DNA of 6,562 nt from an uncultured bacterium (lineage in GTDB: Bacteria > Bacillota > Clostridia > Lachnospirales > Lachnospiraceae), in assembly GCA_905214855.1 (NCBI GenBank), contig CAJMNU010000081.1:1-6562 (forward strand). The letters are read 5' to 3'. The notes under the pieces are model-generated. The model was not told the DNA's origin. It saw only the letters and a list, made by a program, of their open reading frames with translations, and made no database searches. Made by a program: the position numbers and the translations under genes. This document shows, in pieces, positions 1-6,301 of the stretch; position 1 is the first letter of the stretch, and every line of letters starts with the position of its first letter.

Positions 1-1
1 T

Positions 2-520
2 GACACTGTTACAACAGGTGCGGCAAATGATATTGAGCAGGCAACAAGAATCGCACGTGCAATGGTAACCCAGTATGGTATGTCTAAGAAGTTTGGTCTT
101 ATGGGGTTAGCACAGCAGGAAAATATGTATTTGAGTGGTCGTGTAGTATTGGATTGTGGAGATGCAACTGCCTCTGCGATTGATGATGAAGTGATGAAGA
201 TATTGAAAGAATCTTATGAAGAGGCAAAACGTTTGCTGTCTGAGAATCGTGATGTGATGGATCAGATTGCAGCATTTTTGATTGAAAAAGAGACGATCAC
301 AGGAAAAGAATTCATGAAAATTTTCCATAAGGCAAAGGGAATTGAGGAATCAGAAGAACCAGAGCGGTCAGAAAAGACGGAAAATAAGAAGATAGAAGAA
401 AGTGTTAAAACAGAAGAGGCAACAACAGAAAATATAAAGACAGAAGAGCAAAACGTAGAAGACAAAAAGACAGATGATTCACAAGATCCACTTTTTGATA
501 TTGGAAAAGTAAAAGAATGA
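2..520 (+). CDS. ftsH: ATP-dependent zinc metalloprotease FtsH, C-terminal part (5' end outside window)
   Basis: The frame is open from base 2 and encodes the last 172 residues of FtsH, the membrane-anchored hexameric AAA+ protease that extracts and degrades misfolded membrane proteins and selected regulators. The visible part is the end of the M41 peptidase domain: the stretch starting DTVTTGAANDIEQATRIAR, then MVTQYGMSKKFG and the helical segment around VMKILKESYEEAKRLL, which match the conserved C-terminal helices of FtsH. The transmembrane segments, the AAA module and the HExxH zinc site lie upstream of the window. After about residue 115 the protein becomes a low-complexity Glu/Lys/Thr tail with repeats and ends DPLFDIGKVKE. 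Such tails vary in length and sequence among FtsH proteins and are probably disordered. A strong terminator follows 6 nt after the stop, so ftsH is the last gene of its transcript. Family identity is firm; any role for the tail is unknown. Confidence 0.96.
   Translation, partial: DTVTTGAANDIEQATRIARAMVTQYGMSKKFGLMGLAQQENMYLSGRVVLDCGDATASAIDDEVMKILKESYEEAKRLLSENRDVMDQIAAFLIEKETITGKEFMKIFHKAKGIEESEEPERSEKTENKKIEESVKTEEATTENIKTEEQNVEDKKTDDSQDPLFDIGKVKE
374..496 (+). repeat. Degenerate ~30-bp coding repeats in the FtsH tail
   Basis: Four successive units start with Lys-Thr-Glu/Asp: KTENKKIEESV (374-406), KTEEATTENI (407-436), KTEEQNVEDK (437-466) and KTDDSQDPLF (467-496). At the DNA level the units share the opening aa(a/g)ac(a/g)ga but are otherwise diverged. 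The first is 33 bp and the rest are 30 bp. The pattern suggests old in-frame tandem duplication in a disordered tail. The last unit matches only at its start. Confidence 0.6.
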
Positions 521-526
521 TACATT

Positions 527-567
527 AAAAAGCACCAAATGACACTGTAAATCATTTGGTGCTTTTT
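527..567. terminator. Bidirectional intrinsic terminator between ftsH and the convergent DUF1846 gene
   Basis: A perfect inverted repeat pairs 531-542 (AGCACCAAATGA) with 552-563 (TCATTTGGTGCT) around a 9-nt loop, and extends through the A-run at 527-530 against the T-run at 564-567. On the plus strand the stem is followed by six T (563-568), which ends ftsH 6 nt after its stop codon. On the minus strand the A-run 527-531 becomes a T-run, which ends the DUF1846 gene whose stop lies 19 nt away. This is a classic shared terminator for convergent genes. Confidence 0.93.
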
Positions 568-586
568 TAATCTAAGAATTCAGAAA

Positions 587-2068
587 TTAATGGTAGAGTT
601 TTTTGTGTTCGTATACAGGTTCACTGGTAAGCTGTACACCTAATTTTTGGAAGATTTTAATATCCACAGAAGACAGCATAACAGAAGTGTGGACTTGACA
701 GCCTTTTAACAGAGGCAGCTGATCTAAAGCCTTTTGAGCATTGGAGTCAGTTGCAGCACACATGGACAGAGCAATGAGAACTTCATCCGTGTGCAGTCTT
801 GGGTTTCTGCTTCCAAGATATTTGGTTTTTAATTTTTGGATTGGCTCAATGGCAGATGGTGCGATGAGGTGTCTGTCATGAGGAATGTTGCCAAGGATTT
901 TGACAGCATTTAAAAGAACAGCGGCAGACGCTCCTAATAAATTAGTTGTTTTTCCTGTTACCAATGTACCATCTGGGAGTTCCAGACATGCAGCCGGAGA
1001 ACCTAAAGTTTTAGACAGTTCCAGACAACGTCCGACACAGCGGCGGCGATCAGGATTGATTTTTGACTGTTTCATTAAAAGTTCAATTTTATAGACTTCA
1101 TCACTATCGCTTCCCTCTTTTACCTGATGATTTAGGGCAGTATAATAACGACGGATGATTTCCTGATAGGAAGCCTCTTTACATGCTTCATCGTCCACAA
1201 TACAGTAACCAGCCATGTTTACACCCATATCTGTTGGGGATTTATAAGGACTGCTGCCATAAATTCCCTCAAAGATCGCATTCAGTACAGGGAAGATTTC
1301 TACATCACGATTATAATTGACTGCTGTTTTTCCATATGCTTCAAGGTGAAATGGGTCGATCATATTGACATCATTTAAATCAGCAGTGGCTGCTTCATAA
1401 GCTAAGTTGACTGGATGCTTTAATGGAAGATTCCATATAGGGAATGTCTCAAATTTTGCATAGCCAGCATGGATTCCTCTGATATTCTCATGGTAAAGCT
1501 GAGAGAGACAGGTTGCCATTTTACCACTTCCAGGACCTGGTGCAGTCACAATAACAAGTGGTTTGCTGGTTTCAATATAATCATTTTTTCCATAACCATT
1601 TTCACTTACGATCAGGGGAATATTGGAAGGATATCCCTGAATGAGATAGTGACGGTATACTTTAATACCCATATGCTCTAATTTAGAACGGAACAGGTCT
1701 GCACCCGGCTGGCTGGAATACTGCGTAATGACAACACTGCCAACATAAAGTCCCTGATCTCTAAATTCCTGAATCAGACGCAGAACATCAATATCGTAGG
1801 TGATACCAAGATCTCCACGGACTTTATTGCGCTCAATATCTTCGGCATTGATAGCGATTACAATTTCAGCTTGATCTGCAAGTTGAAGAAGCATTTTGAG
1901 TTTACTGTCAGGAGCAAAGCCAGGAAGCACACGTGAAGCGTGAAAATCATCAAACAGTTTGCCTCCAAATTCCAGATATAATTTGCCATCAAATTGGCTG
2001 ATACGTTCTCGAATGTGTTCAGACTGTAATTTTAAGTACTTTTCGTTATCAAATCCGATTTTGTTCAT
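587..2068 (-). CDS. DUF1846 (UPF0371) family protein
   Basis: This 493-residue protein matches the DUF1846/UPF0371 family over its whole length (members are usually a little under 500 residues). Recognisable stretches are the N-terminal IGFDNEKYLKLQSEHIRERI, the YLEFGGKLFDDFHASRVLPGF block (residues 31-51), and a glycine-rich, P-loop-like APGPGSGK at 176-183. That last motif hints at nucleotide or phosphate binding, though it is one residue shorter than a classical Walker A. A small Cys/Arg cluster (RRRCVGRC, 341-348) lies in the C-terminal half. There is no signal peptide or membrane segment, so the protein should be cytoplasmic. The biochemical role is not established to my knowledge. The frame is open to an ATG at 2152, but those 28 extra residues fall over a leader hairpin and lie outside the family core. 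I chose ATG 2066-2068, preceded by a GGATGG/AGGAAGG ribosome binding site. The gene forms its own unit, convergent with ftsH and divergent from the lipoprotein row. Family assignment is confident; function is not. Confidence 0.93.
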   Translation of the reverse strand: MNKIGFDNEKYLKLQSEHIRERISQFDGKLYLEFGGKLFDDFHASRVLPGFAPDSKLKMLLQLADQAEIVIAINAEDIERNKVRGDLGITYDIDVLRLIQEFRDQGLYVGSVVITQYSSQPGADLFRSKLEHMGIKVYRHYLIQGYPSNIPLIVSENGYGKNDYIETSKPLVIVTAPGPGSGKMATCLSQLYHENIRGIHAGYAKFETFPIWNLPLKHPVNLAYEAATADLNDVNMIDPFHLEAYGKTAVNYNRDVEIFPVLNAIFEGIYGSSPYKSPTDMGVNMAGYCIVDDEACKEASYQEIIRRYYTALNHQVKEGSDSDEVYKIELLMKQSKINPDRRRCVGRCLELSKTLGSPAACLELPDGTLVTGKTTNLLGASAAVLLNAVKILGNIPHDRHLIAPSAIEPIQKLKTKYLGSRNPRLHTDEVLIALSMCAATDSNAQKALDQLPLLKGCQVHTSVMLSSVDIKIFQKLGVQLTSEPVYEHKKLYH

Positions 2069-2078
2069 AAGGTTATTT

Positions 2079-2089
2079 CCATCCTTCCT
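2079..2089 (-). promoter_or_regulatory. Ribosome binding site that sets the DUF1846 start at 2068
   Basis: Read on the minus strand, the sequence is AGGAAGGATGG followed by AAATAACCTT and ATG. GGATGG sits 10 nt and AGGAAGG 14 nt upstream of the ATG, slightly long but purine-rich and the only such site near a start in this frame. It supports the 2068 start over the in-frame ATG at 2152, which is preceded by TCTGAGTGAAAC-type sequence without a clear site. Confidence 0.65.
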
Positions 2090-2099
2090 AAAATTTAAG

Positions 2100-2126
2100 A
2101 AGAGATGCTGCCTGACAACATCTCTT
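2100..2126 (-). promoter_or_regulatory. Leader hairpin upstream of the DUF1846 gene
   Basis: An 11-bp inverted repeat pairs AAGAGATGCTG (2100-2110) with CAACATCTCTT (2116-2126) around a 5-nt loop. In the minus-strand RNA the single imperfect position is a G-U wobble; in plus-strand RNA it is a C/A mismatch, so the fold is better in the DUF1846 leader. It ends 10 nt before the AGGAAGG element (measured to 2089). On the minus strand only a weak T-rich tail follows (CTTCTTAAATTTT), so it may be an attenuator, an mRNA-stability element or a protein site. On the plus strand it is followed by ATATTTTTT and could also stop antisense transcripts. Confidence 0.55.
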
Positions 2127-2158
2127 ATATTTTTTATAAAAAAATGTTTCACTCAGAT

Positions 2159-2220
2159 ACCCTCAAAGTTAAGTGTCCATTGTCTTGCAAGCAATCCACG
2201 TCCACTTGATTTTAGAGGGT
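2159..2220. repeat. 62-bp imperfect inverted repeat in the divergent region
   Basis: The left arm 2159-2175 (ACCCTC, AAAGTT, AAGTG) pairs with the right arm 2203-2220 (CACTT, GATTTT, A, GAGGGT). There are 17 pairs in plus-strand RNA, two of them G-U, with one bulged A at 2214. The 27-nt centre contains a shorter imperfect palindrome, ATTG-T-CTTGCAAG-CAAT (2179-2195). On the minus strand the two wobbles become mismatches, leaving a 9-bp lower stem with a bulge, an internal loop and a 5-bp upper stem. Possible identities are a structured leader RNA of the DUF1846 gene, a cruciform or operator site, or a tiny MITE-like remnant with terminal repeats. No flanking target duplication is visible (CAGAT on the left, GCGTT on the right), and no known riboswitch core was recognised. 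Confidence 0.6.
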
Positions 2221-2242
2221 GCGTTCGTTGTTATCCGTTCAT

Positions 2243-2251
2243 ATTGTATCA
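2243..2251 (-). promoter_or_regulatory. Possible extended -10 promoter for the DUF1846 gene
   Basis: The minus strand reads TGATACAAT, that is TGn followed by TACAAT, one mismatch from TATAAT. No good -35 lies 16-18 bp upstream, but extended -10 promoters can do without one, and the upstream DNA is A/T-rich. The start of transcription would fall near 2236, just before the 62-bp inverted repeat. The DUF1846 mRNA would then have a structured leader of roughly 165-170 nt. Confidence 0.42.
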
Positions 2252-2322
2252 TAATTTTGTAAAAAATCTACTAGGAAAAGCGTAAAACCTCAGGGAAAAA
2301 GAAGAGAATGGTTTTGTTGAGT

Positions 2323-2351
2323 TTGTCAAAAACTATGGAATGTGCTATAAT
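2323..2351 (+). promoter_or_regulatory. Strong sigma-A type promoter for the lipoprotein-DUF1653-uvrC row
   Basis: TTGTCA (2323-2328) and a perfect TATAAT (2346-2351) are separated by exactly 17 bp, and the spacer ends in TGC, which gives an extended -10. Transcription should begin near 2358, leaving a short leader of about 30 nt before the ATG at 2389. The promoter lies inside the longest open version of the lipoprotein frame, which argues that the frame's upstream ATG at 2308 is not used. A CAGAC motif occurs twice just downstream (2354-2358 and 2363-2367); its meaning is unknown. Confidence 0.88.
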
Positions 2352-2374
2352 TTCAGACACATGCAGACAAAGTA

Positions 2375-2382
2375 AGAGGAGG
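2375..2382 (+). promoter_or_regulatory. Ribosome binding site that sets the lipoprotein start
   Basis: AGAGGAGG lies 6 nt upstream of ATG 2389. It is near-perfect in sequence and spacing, sits downstream of the predicted transcription start, and places the lipoprotein signal peptide exactly at the N-terminus. Confidence 0.9.
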
Positions 2383-2388
2383 AAACTG

Positions 2389-3768
2389 ATGAAGCAATGG
2401 TTGTTAGGATTGCTGTTGATCTTATGCCTGAGTGGCTGTAAAACAATATCTCCTTTGAGGGAAAATATGGAGGAGATATCTACTTCTTATGAAGAAACTA
2501 CTACATCATTGGAGATGGAGGAAGGAGATCGTTCTTCTGATCCAAAAGAGAATGTGCGAGAACGGGTAAAGGTAAAGGGAATTTATCTGACAGCTGGTGT
2601 AGCTGGTTCTGAGGAACGCATGGATGAGATTTTAAAAAATATTCAGGAAACAGAAGTTAATGCGGTTGTCATTGATGTGAAAGATGATAATGGACGAGTA
2701 ACATTTGCAATGGATACTCCTTTAGTCCAAGAAATTGAGGCATGTCAGATATATATAGAGGATATCGATACTTTAATGACACGTTTAAAAGAGATGGGAA
2801 TTTACACGATCGCCCGTGTTGTTGCATTTCGAGATCCGTATTTGGCTGAAAAAAAGACAGAGTGGAGTCTGCATGATGCAAATGGAACAGTTCATAGAGA
2901 TGAATCTGGTCTGGCATGGGTAAATCCTTATAAAAGAGAAGTATGGGATTATTTAGTAGAGATTGGGAAAGAGGCAGGACGAGTTGGATTCGATGAGATC
3001 CAGTTTGATTATATCCGTTTTGCAACAGATAGAACAATGCAGAATGTTGTTTTTGATGAGTCAGATACTATGGGAAGAAGTAAGACGGATATTATTACAG
3101 AATTTATAGAGTATGCCTATACAGAACTTTCCCAAACGGGTGTATTTGTATCAGCTGATGTATTTGGCACTATTATCGGAAGTGCAATAGATGCAAAGGC
3201 AGTGGGACAGGTTTATGAGGATATGGCAGAGCATTTGGATTATATCTGCCCTATGATCTATCCCTCTCACTATGGAGATGGTAACTTTGGTCTGGATCAT
3301 CCAGATCTTTATCCATATGAGACTGTGTTGGGGGCACTTAAGGTTTCGGACAGAGTTTTGAGTGCTGCAGCGCGTGGAGAAAAGACTATTTTTAGAGAAG
3401 AGGAACAGGAAATATCAGAAAACAGTGAGAATCATGGGATTTTTATGGATGAAGTGCTGGAGGCATGTCTGGATGGAAAGAGACCACATGTATTGCTGGA
3501 GGAATTAGAGAAAGAACAGGAGTTAAAGGCACAGAAGAGACAGAAAAAGTTAGAGGAATCAGGAAATGTACAGTATACACAGGCGAAAGTTCGTCCGTGG
3601 CTTCAGGATTTTACAGCGAGTTATCTGAGACATTTTAAAAAATACGGTCCAGAGGAGATCCGTGCTCAAATTCAGGCTGTATATGATGCCGGATATGAAG
3701 AATGGATTTTATGGAATGCGGCAAATAATTATACTTGGGATGGCTTAGAGCGTGTCTCAAATGAGTAA
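2389..3768 (+). CDS. Surface lipoprotein with a DUF4015-type glycoside-hydrolase-like domain
   Basis: The 459-residue product starts with a lipoprotein signal: MKQW, a hydrophobic run, and lipobox LSGC with the lipidated Cys at residue 17. It should be exported and anchored outside the membrane. Residues 18-59 are an acidic Ser/Thr/Glu linker. From about residue 60 the protein matches the putative glycosyl hydrolase family DUF4015, a TIM-barrel-type fold: VKGIYLTAG (62-70), VNAVVIDVKDDNG (90-102), YTIARVVAFRDP (139-150), FDEIQFDYIRF (201-211), SADVFG (255-260), YICPMIYPSHY (285-295), RPWLQDF (402-408) and EEWILWNAANNYTW (437-450). Acidic residues around 202-207 are catalytic candidates, but the reaction and substrate are unknown; a cell-wall or capsular polysaccharide is inferred. 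Residues about 326-398 form a charged, helix-prone insertion before RPWLQDF that I do not recall from usual members. The start is set by the promoter and AGAGGAGG site; an ATG at 2308 would bury the signal peptide. DUF1653 follows 38 nt later. Confidence 0.88.
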   Translation: MKQWLLGLLLILCLSGCKTISPLRENMEEISTSYEETTTSLEMEEGDRSSDPKENVRERVKVKGIYLTAGVAGSEERMDEILKNIQETEVNAVVIDVKDDNGRVTFAMDTPLVQEIEACQIYIEDIDTLMTRLKEMGIYTIARVVAFRDPYLAEKKTEWSLHDANGTVHRDESGLAWVNPYKREVWDYLVEIGKEAGRVGFDEIQFDYIRFATDRTMQNVVFDESDTMGRSKTDIITEFIEYAYTELSQTGVFVSADVFGTIIGSAIDAKAVGQVYEDMAEHLDYICPMIYPSHYGDGNFGLDHPDLYPYETVLGALKVSDRVLSAAARGEKTIFREEEQEISENSENHGIFMDEVLEACLDGKRPHVLLEELEKEQELKAQKRQKKLEESGNVQYTQAKVRPWLQDFTASYLRHFKKYGPEEIRAQIQAVYDAGYEEWILWNAANNYTWDGLERVSNE

Positions 3769-3806
3769 AAAACTATAGATCCCAAAGGAAACATGGAGGT
3801 TATGAA

Positions 3807-4358
3807 ATGGAAGAAAGAGAATACCGTCCAAGGGCAGGTGAATTTTACAGACATTTTAAGAATAAGATATACCAGATCATTACAGTTGCAATCCATTCAG
3901 AAACAGAAGAAGAAATGGTAGTATATCAGGCTTTATATGGAGATTTTAAAGTATATGTCAGACCGCTTGCCATGTTTATGAGCGAAGTGGATCATAAAAA
4001 ATATCCGAATGTAGTACAGAAATATCGTTTTGAGCGTATTGAATTTGGAAAAGGGATGGAAAGAGACCAGATTGAAGATCTGACTGGGAAAATATATGAC
4101 TCAGCAAATAGCATACAAGATCTGGATGAAGATGGGGAGGCAAATCCCTATTTATTGGATTTCCTTGCTGCGGATACATATGAGGAAAAATTGAGGACAC
4201 TTGCTAGAATGAGAGGGCATGTCGGGCAGATTGAACTGGATGCAATTGCAATGACACTGGATATCCAGCCTATGCGAGGAGATTTTCAGCAGCAGTTAGA
4301 TACTTTTGTACAGTATGTGCGGACACAGCAGCGATATGATGGAACACGCCTGAGATAG
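3807..4358 (+). CDS. DUF1653 domain protein with a helical C-terminal extension
   Basis: This 183-residue, probably cytoplasmic protein begins with a DUF1653 domain at residues about 8-62. Its signature runs from GEFYRHFKNKIYQI through AIHSETEEEMVVYQALYG to VYVRPLAMFMSEVD. Stand-alone DUF1653 proteins are often only about 70 residues; here a further 110 or so follow. That part is acidic in the middle (DLDEDGEANPYLLDFL, 105-120) and then helix-rich (about 124-178), including YEEKLRTLARMRGHVGQIELDAIA-like helices. I do not recognise a fold for this extension. The function of DUF1653 is not established. A GGAGG site 7 nt upstream (3795-3799) supports ATG 3807. The gene sits 38 nt after the lipoprotein and 15 nt before uvrC, so all three are likely on one mRNA. 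Co-transcription with uvrC does not by itself show a role in repair. Confidence 0.85.
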   Translation: MEEREYRPRAGEFYRHFKNKIYQIITVAIHSETEEEMVVYQALYGDFKVYVRPLAMFMSEVDHKKYPNVVQKYRFERIEFGKGMERDQIEDLTGKIYDSANSIQDLDEDGEANPYLLDFLAADTYEEKLRTLARMRGHVGQIELDAIAMTLDIQPMRGDFQQQLDTFVQYVRTQQRYDGTRLR

Positions 4359-4363
4359 GTGGA

Positions 4364-4368
4364 AGAGG
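4364..4368 (+). promoter_or_regulatory. Ribosome binding site choosing the ATG start of uvrC
   Basis: AGAGG, just after the DUF1653 stop (4356-4358), lies 5 nt before ATG 4374. The in-frame GTG at 4359 directly abuts that stop and has no purine-rich site upstream. Family members typically begin close to [11 protein letters not shown], which also favours the ATG. The site's closeness to the upstream stop allows translational coupling. Confidence 0.75.
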
Positions 4369-4373
4369 ACAGA

Positions 4374-6263
4374 ATGATATTTAATATTGAAGAGGAATTG
4401 AAGAAACTTCCAGCAAAGTCTGGTGTATATTTGATGCATAATGAAAATGATGAGATTATCTATATAGGAAAAGCAATCAGCCTTAAAAACCGTGTCAGAC
4501 AGTATTTTCAGAGTGGATATCATAAGACGGAAAAAATTTTAAAAATGGTCAGCCATATTGCATGGTTTGAGTATGTGGTGACAGATTCTGAGTTGGAAGC
4601 ATTGGTTTTGGAATGTAATCTGATTAAAGAGCACAGACCTAAGTATAATACCATGTTGAAGGATGATAAGAGTTACCCATATATTCGTGTGACAATGGAG
4701 GAAGAATATCCGAGAGTGCTGTTTGCGTGGAGAATGAAAAAAGATAAGAGCCGATATTTTGGCCCTTATACAAATGTGGGAGCTGTAAAGGATACTTTAG
4801 ATCTGATCCATAAAATTTATGGGCTGCGTACTTGCAACCGTGTACTTCCAAGAGATATCGGAAAAGAAAGAGCATGTCTGAATTATCATATTAAGCAGTG
4901 TATGGGACCATGTCAGGGATATGTTTCCAAAGAAGAATATGCGGCCCGTGTGAAAGAGGTAGTAGCTTTTCTGAACGGCAATTATGCGGATGTCTTAAAA
5001 AAACTGGAGGCAAAGATGCTGGAGGCATCTGAGCGGATGGAATTTGAACAGGCGATAGAATATCGTGAAATGATGCAGAGCATAAAACAGATTGCACAAA
5101 AGCAAAAGATCACGAATAGCGATATGCAGGACAGGGATATTATTGCAGTGGCAAAAGATGAATCGGATGCAGTTGTACAGGTGTTTTTTGTAAGAGAGGG
5201 AAGATTGATTGGAAGGGATCATTTTCATTTATCCGTTTCATTGAGCGAAGACAAAGGGCAGATCTTGGCTAGCTTTATAAAACAGTTTTATGCAGGAACA
5301 CCATTTGTGCCAAGAGAACTTTTGGTACAGGCTGAATTAGAAGATACAGCACTTTTGGAGGAATGGCTCTCGGCAAAACGTGGTCAGAAAGTTCATATTT
5401 GGACACCTAAAAAGGGAGAAAAGGAGCAGCTTGTGGATCTGGCAAGGCGCAATGCATTTTTAGTGCTTTCACAGGACAAGGAAAAGATCAAAAGAGAAGA
5501 AAAACGCACTCTGGGTGCAGTACAGGAACTGCAGGGGTTGTTGGGGCTTGAAGGAATTTCTAGAATGGAGGCATTTGATATCTCCAATACCAGTGGGGTA
5601 GAATCGGTTGGTTCTATGGTGGTATATGAAGATGGAAAGCCAAGACGCAGCGATTATCGCAAGTTTAAGATCAAATGGGTAAAAGGACCGAATGATTATG
5701 CTTCCATGAAAGAAGTTTTGACAAGACGGTTTCAGCATGGGATAAAAGAAAATCAGGAAATGCAGGATAAGAAGATGGAGATGGAAGGGAGTTTTACTAA
5801 ATTTCCGGATCTTATTTTGATGGATGGAGGACAGGGACAGGTTCATATTGCTTTGGAGGTTTTAAAGGAATTGGGGCTGGATATCCCAGTATGCGGAATG
5901 GTAAAGGATGATGCGCACCGTACCAGAGGGATTTATTTTAAAGATCAGGAGATTGAGATAGATAAACACTCAGAGGCATTTAAGCTGGTCACAAGAATAC
6001 AGGATGAGGCACACAGATTTGCGATTGAATATCATAGGAGTTTGAGAGGAAAAGGACAGGTTCATTCTGTGTTAGATGAGATAGAGGGGATTGGAAGTGT
6101 GCGCCGGAAGGCTTTGATGCGTGCGTTTCAATCCATTGAAGCAATCCAGAATGCATCAGAGGAAGAGCTGGCTATGGTGGAAGGTATGAATCATCCTGTA
6201 GCCCAGAATGTGTATACATTTTTTCACAGCAAAGTTTCAGGTGACAATGAGAAAAAGTTGTGA
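4374..6263 (+). CDS. uvrC: UvrABC excinuclease subunit C
   Basis: UvrC makes the two incisions on either side of a DNA lesion after UvrA/UvrB recognition in nucleotide excision repair. The 629-residue product has the full domain order. The N-terminal GIY-YIG nuclease (about 15-95) shows GVY (17-19), YIGKA (30-34), R40 and the LECNLIK motif with E80, and makes the 3' cut. Four cysteines, C154, C168, C176 and C180 (in RTC, ACL and QCMGPC), match the Fe-S cluster ligands. A UvrB-binding UVR motif lies at about 208-243 ([13 protein letters not shown]). The RNase H-like nuclease that makes the 5' cut shows D402 in [10 protein letters not shown]484 in LMDGGQGQ and H547 in DEAHRFAI. Tandem helix-hairpin-helix motifs follow (about 565-620); the second, with GMNHPVAQ, is slightly unusual. 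Length is normal and all key residues are present, so it should be active. It follows the DUF1653 gene by 15 nt and precedes hprK, the usual Clostridia order. No terminator follows the stop codon. Confidence 0.98.
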   Translation: MIFNIEEELKKLPAKSGVYLMHNENDEIIYIGKAISLKNRVRQYFQSGYHKTEKILKMVSHIAWFEYVVTDSELEALVLECNLIKEHRPKYNTMLKDDKSYPYIRVTMEEEYPRVLFAWRMKKDKSRYFGPYTNVGAVKDTLDLIHKIYGLRTCNRVLPRDIGKERACLNYHIKQCMGPCQGYVSKEEYAARVKEVVAFLNGNYADVLKKLEAKMLEASERMEFEQAIEYREMMQSIKQIAQKQKITNSDMQDRDIIAVAKDESDAVVQVFFVREGRLIGRDHFHLSVSLSEDKGQILASFIKQFYAGTPFVPRELLVQAELEDTALLEEWLSAKRGQKVHIWTPKKGEKEQLVDLARRNAFLVLSQDKEKIKREEKRTLGAVQELQGLLGLEGISRMEAFDISNTSGVESVGSMVVYEDGKPRRSDYRKFKIKWVKGPNDYASMKEVLTRRFQHGIKENQEMQDKKMEMEGSFTKFPDLILMDGGQGQVHIALEVLKELGLDIPVCGMVKDDAHRTRGIYFKDQEIEIDKHSEAFKLVTRIQDEAHRFAIEYHRSLRGKGQVHSVLDEIEGIGSVRRKALMRAFQSIEAIQNASEEELAMVEGMNHPVAQNVYTFFHSKVSGDNEKKL

Positions 6264-6301
6264 TAGGATGAAAAAAATGGGTGAGTTTACTATAAGAAAA
6301 A

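Larger units (their letters stand above)
2069..2388. other. 320-bp divergent intergenic region
   Basis: No credible protein gene is seen here. From the DUF1846 side outward it holds the DUF1846 ribosome binding site (2079-2089), a leader hairpin (2100-2126), an A/T palindrome with T6 and A7 runs (2130-2144), a 62-bp imperfect inverted repeat (2159-2220), a possible minus-strand promoter (2243-2251) and a strong plus-strand promoter (2323-2351). A weaker plus-strand candidate, TTGTTA-16 bp-CATAAT, lies at 2228-2255 and overlaps the minus-strand one. The gap is much longer than two simple back-to-back promoters need, and most of the extra length would be transcribed as the DUF1846 leader. Confidence 0.7.

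Noticed and set aside
540..548. TGACACTGT at 540-548 repeats the first nine bases of the window (1-9).
   Set aside because: A single 9-bp match, once in ftsH coding sequence and once in a terminator loop, with no flanking similarity; best read as coincidence.
2130..2144. TTTTTTATAAAAAAA as a -10 element or minus-strand terminator T-run.
   Set aside because: No -35 lies at suitable spacing for TATAAA or TATAAG on the minus strand, and no strong stem directly precedes the T7 run; the nearest stem base is about 14 nt away.
1959..2285. A 108-codon plus-strand open frame running antisense to the start and leader of the DUF1846 gene.
   Set aside because: It overlaps a well-supported family gene, has no good ribosome binding site, and its product resembles nothing I recognise; it is a frame shadow.
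4359..4373. GTG at 4359 as the uvrC start, adding five residues (a 634-residue protein).
   Set aside because: It directly abuts the DUF1653 stop with no ribosome binding site upstream, whereas ATG 4374 has AGAGG at 5 nt and fits the usual UvrC N-terminus.
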